From Hyphomicrobiales bacterium (GTDB lineage: Bacteria; Pseudomonadota; Alphaproteobacteria; Rhizobiales; Rhizobiaceae), in NCBI GenBank assembly GCA_900474095.1, contig UCOA01000082.1:1-64000 (forward strand): a stretch of 64,000 bases of DNA, in the 5' to 3' direction. Shown piece after piece: positions 16,884-25,182 of the stretch. Made by a program: the position numbers and the translations under genes. Below the pieces are notes generated by a model. The model saw nothing but the letters and a program-made list of their open reading frames with translations. It was not told the DNA's origin and did not search any database. The first letter of the stretch is position 1; the number at the start of each line of letters is the position of its first letter.

Positions 16884-17639
16884 ATGCGCATCCTCGTCAT
16901 AAATCCAAATACCACCGCTTCGATGACCGACAAGATCGGCAAGGCGGCAGAGGTCGCGGCCTCGTCCGGAACGCAAATCGTGGCGGTCAACCCGAAGGAT
17001 GGCCCCCCGAGCATCGAGGGTTATTTCGACGAGGCTTTCGTAGTCCCGGGCATCATTGCGGAAATGGCAAAGGCGGGCGCGATGGATGCCTATGTGATCG
17101 CCTGTTTCGACGACACCGGTCTGGACGCGGCGCGCTGTGCCGCCGACGCTCCGGTGATCGGCATCGGCGAGGCGGCCTTCCATATCGCAACGCTGATCGC
17201 CGGCAAGTTCAGTGTCGTCACCACGCTCGCCCGTTCGGTGCCGGCGATCCAGCACAACCTGTCGAAATACGGCCTCGCCTCGCGCTGCGCCAAGATCCGC
17301 GCCTCGGATGTCCCCGTGCTCGACCTCGAGCTGCCCGGTTCCGATGCCGGCCGCAAGATCTCCGCCGAGATTGCCCGGGCAATCACAGAAGACAAGGCGG
17401 AGGCGATCGTCCTTGGCTGCGCGGGCATGGCAGACCTCGCGCATGCGCTTTCGCAGGAACACGGCGTGCCGGTGCTCGACGGCGTCGCCTGCGCGGTAAG
17501 GCTCGTCGAAACGGTTTCGGCGCTGGGTCTAAGGACATCCAAGGTCGGTGGCTATGCCGCCCCGCTCGCCAAACGATTTGCCGGGCTCTACGCGCCGTGG
17601 TCTCCGGCAGGTGACAAAAGCGCCGACGGCACGCCATAG
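16884..17639 (+). CDS. hydantoin racemase / Asp-Glu racemase superfamily protein
   Basis: A 251-aa cytoplasmic enzyme beginning MRILVINPNTTASMTDKIG, the standard opening of hydantoin racemases. The two catalytic cysteines of the superfamily are visible as AYVIACFDDTG (about residue 76) and EAIVLGCAGMADL (about 175). Members racemise 5-substituted hydantoins or related amino acid derivatives. Linkage to a Liv-type importer and a GntR regulator suggests salvage of hydantoins or similar ureides. No hydantoinase or carbamoylase lies in the window, so the rest of the pathway would be elsewhere. Confidence 0.85.
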   Translation: MRILVINPNTTASMTDKIGKAAEVAASSGTQIVAVNPKDGPPSIEGYFDEAFVVPGIIAEMAKAGAMDAYVIACFDDTGLDAARCAADAPVIGIGEAAFHIATLIAGKFSVVTTLARSVPAIQHNLSKYGLASRCAKIRASDVPVLDLELPGSDAGRKISAEIARAITEDKAEAIVLGCAGMADLAHALSQEHGVPVLDGVACAVRLVETVSALGLRTSKVGGYAAPLAKRFAGLYAPWSPAGDKSADGTP

Positions 17640-17748
17640 GCCCACGGCGCTGCAATTATGGGACTGCGGCTCGGCCGAGTGGGGCGGCTGGGATTGACCG
17701 GAAGGCGAGCCATATGAGACTTCATAGGGGCCGACTCGCCAGAAAACG

Positions 17749-18459
17749 ATGAACATGTTGACAACACTCAGGCCCGAAAACGATCGTCAAAAGCCGGCGG
17801 CGCGCTGGTCGCCGATCTATCATAGTCTCAGGGACGCCATCGTCGGCCACCGCCTGTCCCCCGGCACGAAACTGCCGGAGGATGAGCTGGCGTCGATCTA
17901 TTCGGTCAGCCGGACAGTCATCCGCGCCGCCCTCCAGGAGCTTTCGCACGATTGGCTGGTGCGGCTGGAGCCCAATCGCGGCGCCTTCGTCGCGCAACCC
18001 TCGCCCAAGGAGGCGCGCGAGGTCTTCGAAGCACGCGCCTTGATCGAGCCGAGGGTTGCAGCACTTGCCGCCAGAGCGGCGAAACCGGGGGATGTGGGTC
18101 TTCTGCGCCACCATCTCGAAAGGGAGTATGAGGCTCTGCACGCCGGACGCGACAGCGACGCGATCATGCTGTCCGCCCTGTTCCACGTTGGCATCGCCGA
18201 AATCGCCGATCAATCCGTCATGACGGGCTTCGTCCGCGATCTCGTTTCCCACTCCTCGCTGATCATCGCGCTCTACTGGAAACGACGGGACACCACCTGC
18301 GAGAGCCACGCCCATCACGCGCTGGTCGATGCCATCGAGGCAGGTGACCCAGACAAGGCTGCGGACCTGATGAAGGAACATATGCTCGACCTGCTGTCGG
18401 GTCTGGACCTGAACCGCACGGAGCAGAAGCCGGGCAACCTCGCCGATATCTTGCGCTGA
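17749..18459 (+). CDS. GntR-family regulator, FCD (FadR) subfamily
   Basis: A 236-aa DNA-binding protein. The N-terminal winged helix-turn-helix is at about residues 20-82 (LPEDELASIYSVSRTVIRAA). The C-terminal all-helical FCD effector domain contains the metal-binding pattern with FHVGIAEIA and HHALVDAIEAGD. It lies about 110 nt after the racemase gene on the same strand and is the likely regulator of the cluster, with TTTTGTATACAAAA at 12064-12077 as candidate operator. The effector is unknown. Confidence 0.9.
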   Translation: MNMLTTLRPENDRQKPAARWSPIYHSLRDAIVGHRLSPGTKLPEDELASIYSVSRTVIRAALQELSHDWLVRLEPNRGAFVAQPSPKEAREVFEARALIEPRVAALAARAAKPGDVGLLRHHLEREYEALHAGRDSDAIMLSALFHVGIAEIADQSVMTGFVRDLVSHSSLIIALYWKRRDTTCESHAHHALVDAIEAGDPDKAADLMKEHMLDLLSGLDLNRTEQKPGNLADILR

Positions 18460-18535
18460 TATCGTGTTCCTGTATTCGGCGCATCGAGCCCATCCACCGC
18501 CAAATGCGTTACACGCAAGGCGCAGTAGCATTTTT

Positions 18536-18566
18536 CAGCGCCGCGCGTCTTATCAGACGCGCAAAG
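18536..18566 (-). repeat. 31-bp dispersed palindromic element, copy 2 (inverted)
   Basis: The reverse complement of this stretch matches 12016-12046 in 29 of 31 positions. It contains a perfect 8-bp stem GCGCGTCT / AGACGCGC with loop TATC. It lies just 3' of the GntR gene. Confidence 0.7.
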
Positions 18567-18679
18567 GTCGACAGGCGGTTTCAGGTTGACAAAACAGATC
18601 CGTTGCACGCCTGCGGTTCCTTAGGAGATATTGTGCGATCCTGCGAGCACAGAACGAGAACAACTCGCGCGACTTCGGA

Positions 18680-18718
18680 ATTGTACGACCTACAGCGGCC
18701 TATGGCTATTTTTTCGCC
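18680..18718 (+). repeat. 39-bp dispersed element, copy 2
   Basis: Begins ATTGTACGACCTACAGCGGC and ends in GGCTATTTTTTCGCC. It matches the minus strand of 10039-10077 in 33 of 39 positions. The TGTA-N5-TACA palindrome is conserved in both copies. Confidence 0.6.
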
Positions 18719-18768
18719 GTACTGGGCGGCAACTTGAGCACCGCCCAGCGCCTGGAGTTAATCGCGGA

Positions 18769-18990
18769 TTAGCGCTCCGTGCTGGCGGTCTTCGTATCCG
18801 CAGTGGCACCATTGTCGCTTCCGTTGTTGGTGCCGTCGGTGGTGCCTTTATTTTTTTCCTGTCCCCAGCCGTTATTTCCCTTTGCAGACTGTTCGGGTGG
18901 GCAATAGTCGCCCGCGGCAGCGATGCTGGCTCCGGCAAATGCGATCGCGATGCTGACGACTGCTGTCTGGGTGAGTTTTTTCGCGTTCAT
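18769..18990 (-). CDS. small secreted/periplasmic hypothetical protein
   Basis: A 73-aa protein starting MNAKKLTQTAVVSIAIAF with a clear Sec signal peptide (cleavage near ASIAAAGDY). The mature part of about 48 residues is hydrophilic and rich in Asn, Gly and Thr (GNNGWGQEKNKGTTDG, NNGSDNGA), with a single Cys near its N-terminus (DYCPPEQS). A longer open frame upstream would bury the signal peptide, so I reject it. No family recognised; the composition suggests a disordered export-stage protein. Confidence 0.65.
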   Translation of the reverse strand: MNAKKLTQTAVVSIAIAFAGASIAAAGDYCPPEQSAKGNNGWGQEKNKGTTDGTNNGSDNGATADTKTASTER

Positions 18991-19293
18991 TGCTTTTCTT
19001 CCTTCCGAAGGTCGTAACTCCAACCTGGAAGAATGACCTTGCTCGTGCGCACTGTCATGTCGGCAGTTCGTAATAGTCCTTTCCTCTAAAAGGCGTACCC
19101 GGGGAGAGGAAGAGTCGCGAACGCCGGCGTCAATTTGCTGGCCTGCCCCTGCCATTTGCACGTTCAGCTGGTGAGCAGCCAACCGAACTCCGATAAGATC
19201 AGACGGCGACCTGTTCGCCAATCTCGACGACACGGTTGGCGGGGAGGCTGAAATAGGCCGTGGGTCCCCGATCCTGAACGCGCGATGTAGAGC
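18991..19293. other. intergenic region
   Basis: Promoter side of the small secreted protein. The GST-like pseudogene lacks a normal N-terminus, and its missing 5' part might have lain at the right end of this stretch, but no readable remnant is clear. Otherwise I see nothing convincing. Confidence 0.4.
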
Positions 19294-19929
19294 TTGTCTT
19301 GCCAGCCCCGCAATCCGGCTCGATGGAAGGACGTCACAGCGTCTGACAAAGTCGCGCTCTTTCTCGAACTTGCGGGCCTCGAGTGGGAAAGCGTGTTTGT
19401 GAACTTTCTAAACGGCGAGACGCGAAACGAGAAATGGCGGAGCGACGTGAATGAGCAAGGGGAGGCTCCCGTGTTGGAACATGGGAGCGTAAAGCTAAGC
19501 CAGTCCGGTGTCATCCTCGACTATCTGTCCGAGTTAACCGGAAGGTTTAGCGCGGGAACGGCCGATGAGCGGCGTGAAATTCTGCGATGGATCCTCTTCG
19601 ACAACCATAAGTTCACTTGCTACTACGCGACGCTGCGATTTATGTACGGACTTTAGAAAGCGGGAGAGACGCCGGTGACGGCGTTTCTGAGGCAGCGGGC
19701 GCTCGCGGCATGCGGCATTGTCGACGCACATCTTGAGAACCGATCATTTATGCTCGGCGATCGCCTGACAGTCGCGGACCTGTCTCTTGCAGGCTATGTC
19801 TTCATGCCTGAGGAAACTGGCATTGACCATAGCGCCTTTCCGGCCATCGCCGCCTGGAAAGACCGCATAAAAAGCATGCCGGGCTGGCGTCATCCGTACG
19901 ACCTGATGCCCGGCCCGACGTCTATGTAG
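19294..19929 (+). pseudogene. glutathione S-transferase-like gene with in-frame stop
   Basis: Two open segments in one frame (19294-19656 and 19675-19929) are separated only by a TAG at 19654-19656 and six codons. The first encodes a thioredoxin-like GST N-domain (KVALFLELAGLEWESVFVNF, APVLEHGS, LSQSGVILDYL). The second encodes the helical C-domain (LENRSFMLGDRLTVADLSLA, FPAIAAWKDRIKSMPGW). The normal N-terminal strand and catalytic-loop Met start are missing, with only a TTG available. It is therefore probably inactive. A sequencing error at the TAG would not explain the missing N-terminus. Confidence 0.75.
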
Positions 19930-20259
19930 GTGCCGAGGTTCCTCAGAGATCGATCGAACTTTCGCAGCTCACGCGCGTCCGGTCTTGGCAAGAGCCGGAC
20001 GACACCAGAGCCACAGCCGAACCTTCCGCTTCAAGAAAACCGCTCCGACGCTTAAATGCCTACATGGCTGCATCTAGAGGGTTTTCAACGCGGATCGATT
20101 GTGCGCCGGGCGAGGACGAAGACGCAACGCCAAGGACCTTCCGACCGGACCTGGTTCGGAGCGAAGCGACCATTCCGGGCCGCACGCGAAGCCTTCATGC
20201 ACATCGAAGACGACCTGGAACGCTGGAAAACAGGAACTGGCCGGTCTGGGGATATAAAG
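19930..20259. other. intergenic region
   Basis: Between the GST-like pseudogene and the tiny membrane ORF. Open frames here have no family pattern, RBS or plausible composition. Nothing convincing seen. Confidence 0.4.
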
Positions 20260-20334
20260 TTATTGGCTGGTTGCGGCCAGCCAAACAACCGGGGCAAGAA
20301 TAAGAACTATGATGAGAAGCGTGGTGAGGTCCAT
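20260..20334 (-). CDS. tiny single-pass membrane protein (24 aa)
   Basis: A very short minus-strand reading frame encoding MDLTTLLIIVLILAPVVWLA followed by ATSQ, essentially one transmembrane helix. A GGAG lies 6 nt before the ATG. It resembles the small hydrophobic proteins often found near stress genes in rhizobia, but it is too short to assign. It is convergently arranged with nothing obvious and lies downstream of the histidine kinase gene on the same strand. Confidence 0.4.
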   Translation of the reverse strand: MDLTTLLIIVLILAPVVWLAATSQ

Positions 20335-20443
20335 GTAGGTCTCCTCGGAGTACCTGACCATCTCCATAGCGCTTACCTGCGCGGTGCGTTGCTCGCGATG
20401 GCACTCCAACCCAACTCAACGTACAGACCTGGGTTTAGTTCCA

Positions 20444-21475
20444 TCACACCGCTTCATCCCGGTGTGTAATTGAAACTCTGGTTCCGGGCATCGCGTCCAC
20501 CACGGTGATCCCGGCTCTCAACTGGTTGCTGAGCGCCTCGACTATGCCCGTCCCCAAGCCGGGTTTTGCGTCATCCGCGTTCATCGGCATCCCAATGCCG
20601 TCATCGGCCACCTGAAGGCTCCAGTCTTTTCCCTTGGCGTGATAGTCGACGGTGATTTTCCCTTTGCGCTGGTTGGGGAATGCGTGCTTGAGCGCATTGA
20701 TCACAAGCTCGGTGACGATCAGACCCAGGCTTACGGAGGTGTTTGCTCCGGTAACCACTTTGTCCACATCAACGTCGATCGAGAGTTGTTCGTGATCATG
20801 GATCATGGAAGCCCCAAGGCTTCTGCAAAGCTGCTCGAAATAGCAGCGTAGCTCGACCTCACCGACACTGGATGCCGCGAGTTGCTGCTGGACCGCGGCG
20901 ATTGACATCACCCGGCTGTGCGCGGACTGCAAATGAGTGCGGGTCTCGTCGGACTGAACCTTTCGGGCGCTCTGCAAAAGGATGCTCGCGATGATCTGCA
21001 GGCTGTTGGCCACCCGATGCTGAACCTCCTGCAGGAGGATCGCCTTGTCCCGCAGCAGGTCGTCCTTCACCCTCTCTGCTACCCGCGCATCCGTGACGTC
21101 CGTCACCGCCAAAATCAGTCGGACTTGCGACGCGTCCGCATAGTCAAGCTTTTGAGCATCAAGAACCAGACGCCGGGTATCCTGGCTGGGCCGCTTCAAA
21201 TCCATCTCGTATCCACGGACATCCGCCATCCCTGCCGCCGTTGCTTCAAGCAAGGCCGATAGCTGCGCGACGTTCCATTCGCCATCGCCGAGCTGCGAGA
21301 ACTGTTTTTCCGGGGCCGTCTTGGGGTCGATCAAAAATGCCTGGTAGAAAGAGGTGCTGGCCGCGATCACGCAGAGATTGTCGTCGAGAAGCAGGATCGG
21401 GGCACTGGAGGATGCAATGACCGCGAGGGCAAGACTGAGCGAGGCTTCAGGATAGAGAGGCGTGACGGCTGTCAT
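20444..21475 (-). CDS. PAS-like sensor histidine kinase, HisKA_2/HWE type
   Basis: A 343-aa predicted soluble kinase. The N-terminal half (about residues 10-130) is a PAS-like sensor ending at LAVTDVTDARVAERVKD. The dimerisation/phosphoacceptor segment is LLQEVQHRVANSLQIIAS, with the conserved His. It is followed by the SRVMSIAAVQQQL region typical of the HisKA_2/HWE group used in the alphaproteobacterial general stress response. The ATPase domain shows the N box ELVINALKHAF and G boxes DDGIGMP and GLGTGIVEAL. No transmembrane helix is seen. No response regulator is adjacent. The start could also be 51 nt further upstream. Confidence 0.85.
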   Translation of the reverse strand: MTAVTPLYPEASLSLALAVIASSSAPILLLDDNLCVIAASTSFYQAFLIDPKTAPEKQFSQLGDGEWNVAQLSALLEATAAGMADVRGYEMDLKRPSQDTRRLVLDAQKLDYADASQVRLILAVTDVTDARVAERVKDDLLRDKAILLQEVQHRVANSLQIIASILLQSARKVQSDETRTHLQSAHSRVMSIAAVQQQLAASSVGEVELRCYFEQLCRSLGASMIHDHEQLSIDVDVDKVVTGANTSVSLGLIVTELVINALKHAFPNQRKGKITVDYHAKGKDWSLQVADDGIGMPMNADDAKPGLGTGIVEALSNQLRAGITVVDAMPGTRVSITHRDEAV

Positions 21476-21600
21476 TGCTGTGTCCTTTGGGCCAGAGGCT
21501 CGCGGTGCGAAAGCCATTCCCCGCATGGACGTGGATTAATTCGATGTGGGAAGAAAACTGATCCACGAGGATACTATCACTAATACCAAAAAACGCGGAG

Positions 21601-21993
21601 TATGTTTTAGAATCGCTCGGGCTCGGGGTGATTGGCCTCGCAACAGCGCTCGGCCTCTCCGCAGTGATCAGGGCCTCGCCGCTGCTCTACGCCGCATTAC
21701 GGTGGTCAGGGGTCGCTTATCTCGTCTACCTCGCCTAGGACGCTTGGCGCAACAGCACGCGTTCGGACGACGTTCCAGTCGAGCCTGCCGCGCGGTTCAT
21801 CGTGAGGGGTTTGATTACCAACCTCCTCAACCCCCGGGCTGCAATGTTCTATCTCGGGGTTTTGCCCACCTTCCTTGATCCCGCTTTCCATCCTGCGGGG
21901 CAGGCAGTAATACTCTCCGCTATCTATGTGCCGGTGGCTACGACCGTGCATGCAACGATTGTAACCTTGGCCAGCCTCCTACGGTCCAGCTTT
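21601..21993 (+). pseudogene. LysE/RhtB-family amino acid exporter remnant
   Basis: A single frame reads YVLESLGLGVIGLATALGLS, then RASPLLYAALRWSGVAYLVYLA, an in-frame TAG (21736-21738), and RGLITNLLNPRAAMFYLGVL followed by PTFLDPAF. These are the hallmark segments of LysE/RhtB exporters, in order. The N-terminal helix is missing, the region before GVIGLA is compressed, and the C-terminus fades out near 21993. It is a decayed exporter with at least a 5' deletion and one nonsense mutation. Confidence 0.75.
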
Positions 21994-22232
21994 GTCCAGA
22001 TTAGAGACCATTCGTCCTCACCGCCGGCATTGTAGGTATAGTGGCCGGGCCGGCATATCGCTTGACCGGTGTTCGTCAATATCCACCCGGGCGGACTCCA
22101 CTTGGCAGCTGCAGGTTCGTGACCCGTTAGAGATCCTTGCGCCCACGCACTCGTAGCGTCCAGACAAATTGCGTCATTGGACACCGTCACCTTGTCACTT
22201 GCGCTGAAGGGGTTTCGAATGTGGGGTTTCAC
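21924..22232 (-). CDS. hypothetical protein, GTG start
   Basis: A 102-aa frame beginning (GTG) MKPHIRNPFSASDKVTVSND. A good AAAGGAGA ribosome site 7-8 nt upstream lies inside the palindrome at 22238-22256. The central part is Trp- and Gly-rich (AKWSPPGWILTNTG, GHYTYNAGGEDEWSLIW), which looks like real protein rather than a shadow frame. Its 3' end overlaps the LysE-like remnant on the other strand, so the C-terminus may be non-native. No family recognised. Confidence 0.4.
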   Translation of the reverse strand: MKPHIRNPFSASDKVTVSNDAICLDATSAWAQGSLTGHEPAAAKWSPPGWILTNTGQAICRPGHYTYNAGGEDEWSLIWTKLDRRRLAKVTIVACTVVATGT

Positions 22233-22237
22233 GACAA

Positions 22238-22256
22238 TCTCCTTTTTAAAAGGAGA
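22238..22256. promoter_or_regulatory. 19-bp perfect palindrome carrying a Shine-Dalgarno on each strand
   Basis: TCTCCTTTTTAAAAGGAGA, arms TCTCCTTTT/AAAAGGAGA around a central T. Each arm supplies an AAGGAG site: one for the minus-strand GTG at 22232, one for a weak plus-strand ATG frame at 22259. It may be an operator or a small bidirectional hairpin. Confidence 0.4.
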
Positions 22257-22338
22257 ACATGGGCTTCGGATCGTTTTTCATAGGCGTAAGAGTAGCCGAC
22301 GTGCAGGACAGCGCAACTGGTAAAACTTCCAGTTGCTT

Positions 22339-22476
22339 TTACTTCATCAGCAAGGGCCACCAAAACCACGCGGCCCCGGCGTTCAGCACGCACGCGGCAA
22401 AGCACGAGAACACCGTTGGCCGCTGGAAGGCGAGGGCGGCCGATAGGACGGCGAGGGCAGAAACTGCGTAGGTCAT
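22339..22476 (-). CDS. small hydrophobic membrane protein (45 aa)
   Basis: A 45-aa frame, MTYAVSALAVLSAALAFQRP at the start and AAWFWWPLLMK at the end, giving two short hydrophobic segments around a Cys-containing turn. Hydrophobic and Trp-rich composition argues for a real micro-membrane protein, but the ribosome site is weak. It lies between two minus-strand hypothetical genes. Confidence 0.3.
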   Translation of the reverse strand: MTYAVSALAVLSAALAFQRPTVFSCFAACVLNAGAAWFWWPLLMK

Positions 22477-22523
22477 GATGGCAGATCCAAACAATTAGGT
22501 ACAAGCTAAGACGCGAAGCCCCG

Positions 22524-22832
22524 CTATTCTCCACGCAAAATCTCCGCCTTCCCATCCAGCACGATCAGCGCGCGGATCATGTCGGCTAGGTCGAGCAAAA
22601 TAGCCTTGAGGTCATCATCATTGCAGCTAGCCTCTGCCATTATCGCTGATATCTCGATGTCGAACAGCGCATCCCTCATTCCGCGGCTGGAGCGAATTCC
22701 GGTCTCGATCCGCATCTCCCGCACCGTTCTCACCGCACGATCAACGAGCCGGTGGCGCTCGTTGGCGCTCAGCATGTCTATCCCGTTTGCTGCTCGCACC
22801 AGTTCTGCGATGAAGTCGGTTGTCGCGGTCAT
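22524..22832 (-). CDS. hypothetical helical protein
   Basis: A 102-aa, probably all-helical, acidic/basic-alternating protein starting MTATTDFIAELVRAANGIDM and ending VLDGKAEILRGE. No signal peptide or membrane segment, and no family recognised. A CTTGAC promoter-like hexamer lies on the same strand near 22870. The frame is open further upstream, but this ATG is where protein-like composition begins. Confidence 0.5.
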   Translation of the reverse strand: MTATTDFIAELVRAANGIDMLSANERHRLVDRAVRTVREMRIETGIRSSRGMRDALFDIEISAIMAEASCNDDDLKAILLDLADMIRALIVLDGKAEILRGE

Positions 22833-23384
22833 CTGCCGATGATTTGCCGATAGGGTAATCGAAGTCAAGAACACGGGTTTTCTTGGCGACCGGCGCCGAT
22901 ACACGGCTGGTAGCACTCGAAACCATTGAATGTATCCCAGCGCTGCGTACAGCACCGCGAAAGACTGAAAATTCGATAAGCGTAGATATTCCGGCGGCGT
23001 TCTTGCCGAAGGCACACAAATGCGCCCGGCTGGTGTCGAGCGCATTCGCTGATCAATCGCGCGGTTCCCATTCGAGGATCGCCTGCAGCGTGGGGTCACC
23101 CTGGCCGGGAACCGGCCGAGATTGGCGTTGTAGCAGAGGCGCCGAATCGAAAGGGTGTAGTAGGATTGTCGTCCTGGTTCTTCTTCTTGCAGATATCGCC
23201 GACCTCTATGTCGTGGCCTGGACGTGAGAAAGCGAATTTGAATGGTTTCACCTGGACACCCGTCGCGGGCATGAAATCAGCGGCCGACCAGCGTATCGCT
23301 GGGCGCGGCCCCAGTAGTAGAGCGCGAACGTGTGGGAGGGAAGGCCTCTAGGCTGCCTCCCCTCCTCCGCCTCATCGAGGAGGA
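22833..23384. other. intergenic region of about 550 bp
   Basis: Apart from a possible promoter (CTTGAC near 22870, minus strand), the open frames in this region are short, Arg-rich shadow-like readings. No tRNA, repeat or convincing gene seen. Confidence 0.4.
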
Positions 23385-23816
23385 TCACGCGAAAAACGCA
23401 CGCAGGCGTGCCCAGATTCCCGCCGGCCGATCAATATGTTTTGCCCGGATATAACGCGCCGTCTTTGCCGCGCTTACCGTCGTGCCGAAATGACAGAAGC
23501 AGACGATGTCGTGCAACTGGTCGTCGGAGAGTTGGAAAAACCGCTTCGCCTCCCCGTAAGTGTCGTTCTCCAACCCGGCGGCCCGAAGCAAAGGATCAGC
23601 GAAGGCGACCGAAAGGGCCGAATTGTCGCACCGCAGTGCCGCTCGCACCCTGGCCGGCTGATATTCCGTCTCACGCAGCGTCGAGAGTACCCGGTGTGGA
23701 TCAGCCTCGAGAAGGTCCACCCAACGTTGGAGGCGCTTATCGCGCGGCAGGAGCTGAGGGAAATCCTGGCCAATCCTGGCAAGGGTCCGCAGATCGTCAA
23801 GGTCGTGATGCTTCAT
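23385..23816 (-). CDS. hypothetical protein
   Basis: A 143-aa protein starting MKHHDLDDLRTLARIGQDFP, with GGACGA just upstream. It is mostly helical and soluble, and contains a Cys/His-rich stretch DDQLHDIVCFCHFGTTVSA that could bind metal. The C-terminus is ARYIRAKHIDRPAGIWARLR. I do not recognise the family. Composition and RBS support a real gene, and the Nudix gene follows upstream on the same strand. Confidence 0.6.
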   Translation of the reverse strand: MKHHDLDDLRTLARIGQDFPQLLPRDKRLQRWVDLLEADPHRVLSTLRETEYQPARVRAALRCDNSALSVAFADPLLRAAGLENDTYGEAKRFFQLSDDQLHDIVCFCHFGTTVSAAKTARYIRAKHIDRPAGIWARLRAFFA

Positions 23817-23994
23817 TTCGTCCTCCCGACGAGTGATGCTGGCTAACATTCCCGACCAAACGCGGAGGGCGCTCGATCGAGGGCTATAATTTTAGAGGTA
23901 TGGCATGTACCCACAATATCAATAACCACCTCGTCAGCATCGCGCACCCGACCTGACCCCGACCTGCCGCTTTCAACAGCGAGGTGGCTCCGCG

Positions 23995-24474
23995 TTAGAC
24001 GGAGTATTTGTCTCGCCTCTGACTGCGTGCACTATCGAAGCGTCGCAGAAGCGATACCAGTTCCGGCTCGTCAACGAGCAGCGCAGCTTCACTGGGCCGT
24101 AGCCATTGACGTATACGCTGCCCTCTTTCTTTCCACCGATAAAGGATGGTTTTTGCCTTCAGCGGGTAAACGGTTACTCTTACCGGCAGGAAGCAACTGA
24201 GGTCCCGCTTCCAGTAGAAATACTCGCCAAACGGGTCAGGCTGGATCTTTCCCCTAATGCCTGCTTCCTGCTTTGCTTCAATCGCCGCCGCTTTCTGCGG
24301 GCTTTTGCCCCTTATCCGCCAGCCCTTGGGAAGGGTAAATCGGCGCGTTTCACGAGTCGTAATTAAAAGGATCTGCACAGAACCGTCCTTGAGGACGCGG
24401 TATGGCAGGGCGCTGACTTGTTCGAGAATCTTACCGTTCTCGGCTTGCTGCTTGCGTCGCAAATGCTTGTTCAT
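23995..24474 (-). CDS. Nudix hydrolase-like protein with altered Nudix box
   Basis: A 159-aa cytoplasmic protein. The Nudix region is TLPKGWRIRGKSPQKAAAIE followed by AKQEAGIRG. The spacing fits G-x5-E-x7-REuxEExGu, but the Arg is Ile, and the first Glu of the EE pair, which normally helps bind Mg, is Gln (codon CAG). The rest (PFGEYFYWKRDL, WLRPSEAALLV near the C-terminus) resembles diphosphoinositol-polyphosphate-type Nudix proteins of rhizobia. Activity may be reduced. It stands alone. Confidence 0.8.
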   Translation of the reverse strand: MNKHLRRKQQAENGKILEQVSALPYRVLKDGSVQILLITTRETRRFTLPKGWRIRGKSPQKAAAIEAKQEAGIRGKIQPDPFGEYFYWKRDLSCFLPVRVTVYPLKAKTILYRWKERGQRIRQWLRPSEAALLVDEPELVSLLRRFDSARSQRRDKYSV

Positions 24475-25182
24475 CGCGGCGTTCCGTTCACATCGCTACA
24501 ATCAACTGCGCGAGCGACCGAAGGTTCCGCAAATCGAAAAGGCACCGTTCGTTGGAGCGGCCCCGGTCCGCCGGTGAGACCAGGCAGGAGTAGATTGAGC
24601 AAGTTTTGGGATGTAGAAGCCACATTGGCTTCAAGCCGTGCGCACTTCGTCCGCGAGGGTGTGGCGAGTCGGTGGCGAAGAGGCAAGCCGCGATGCCCTT
24701 TAAGGTGACAGGCGCTCCGTGGGGTAAATTCAGCTAATGTGGGGTTGGCCGCTTACAGGTATCTGGCAAACGGTTTTTTGACGACACAGGGGCATAATCG
24801 TCCGCGTTTTGCGATAGACTGACAGTCTCTGTTTTCCATTCTGACATGGTTGGTGTTTTCCTATCCCCTGGGAAGAGGCGATTTTTATGACCGATCAGAT
24901 CACTGTGACATGTGGGCATCCGACTCATGATCTCGGAGAAACCTCCAGCGGATGACTGGTTCATGCGCGGGGAATTCCTGGCCGGATCCAAATGGAAGCA
25001 GCAGAATTGCGGCCTGCGCTTCGGGAGGCCGCCGCGCTATCGCGCGTCATCACCCCTGCCGGAAATTGGCCGCTCAGGCGAGAATTCCACGATCGCTCCG
25101 TCCATGTGTGGCAGGAATCGGCCCGCTTTTCCTGCCCTGCGCTGACAAAGATGCAGCGTTCTGCCGCTCATCGCTAAACCAA
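24475..25182. other. intergenic region of about 700 bp
   Basis: Separates the Nudix gene from the 3' end of ligD. Short frames (for example one beginning MTDQITVTCGHPTHDLGE at about 24886, with a GAAGAGG upstream, ending after 22 codons) are not supported well enough to call. No terminator with a clear T-run or repeat was found. Confidence 0.4.

Noticed and set aside
21546-21878. Plus-strand open frame beginning MGRKLIHEDTITNTKK
   Set aside because: It is out of frame with the LysE-like remnant, which explains this stretch better.
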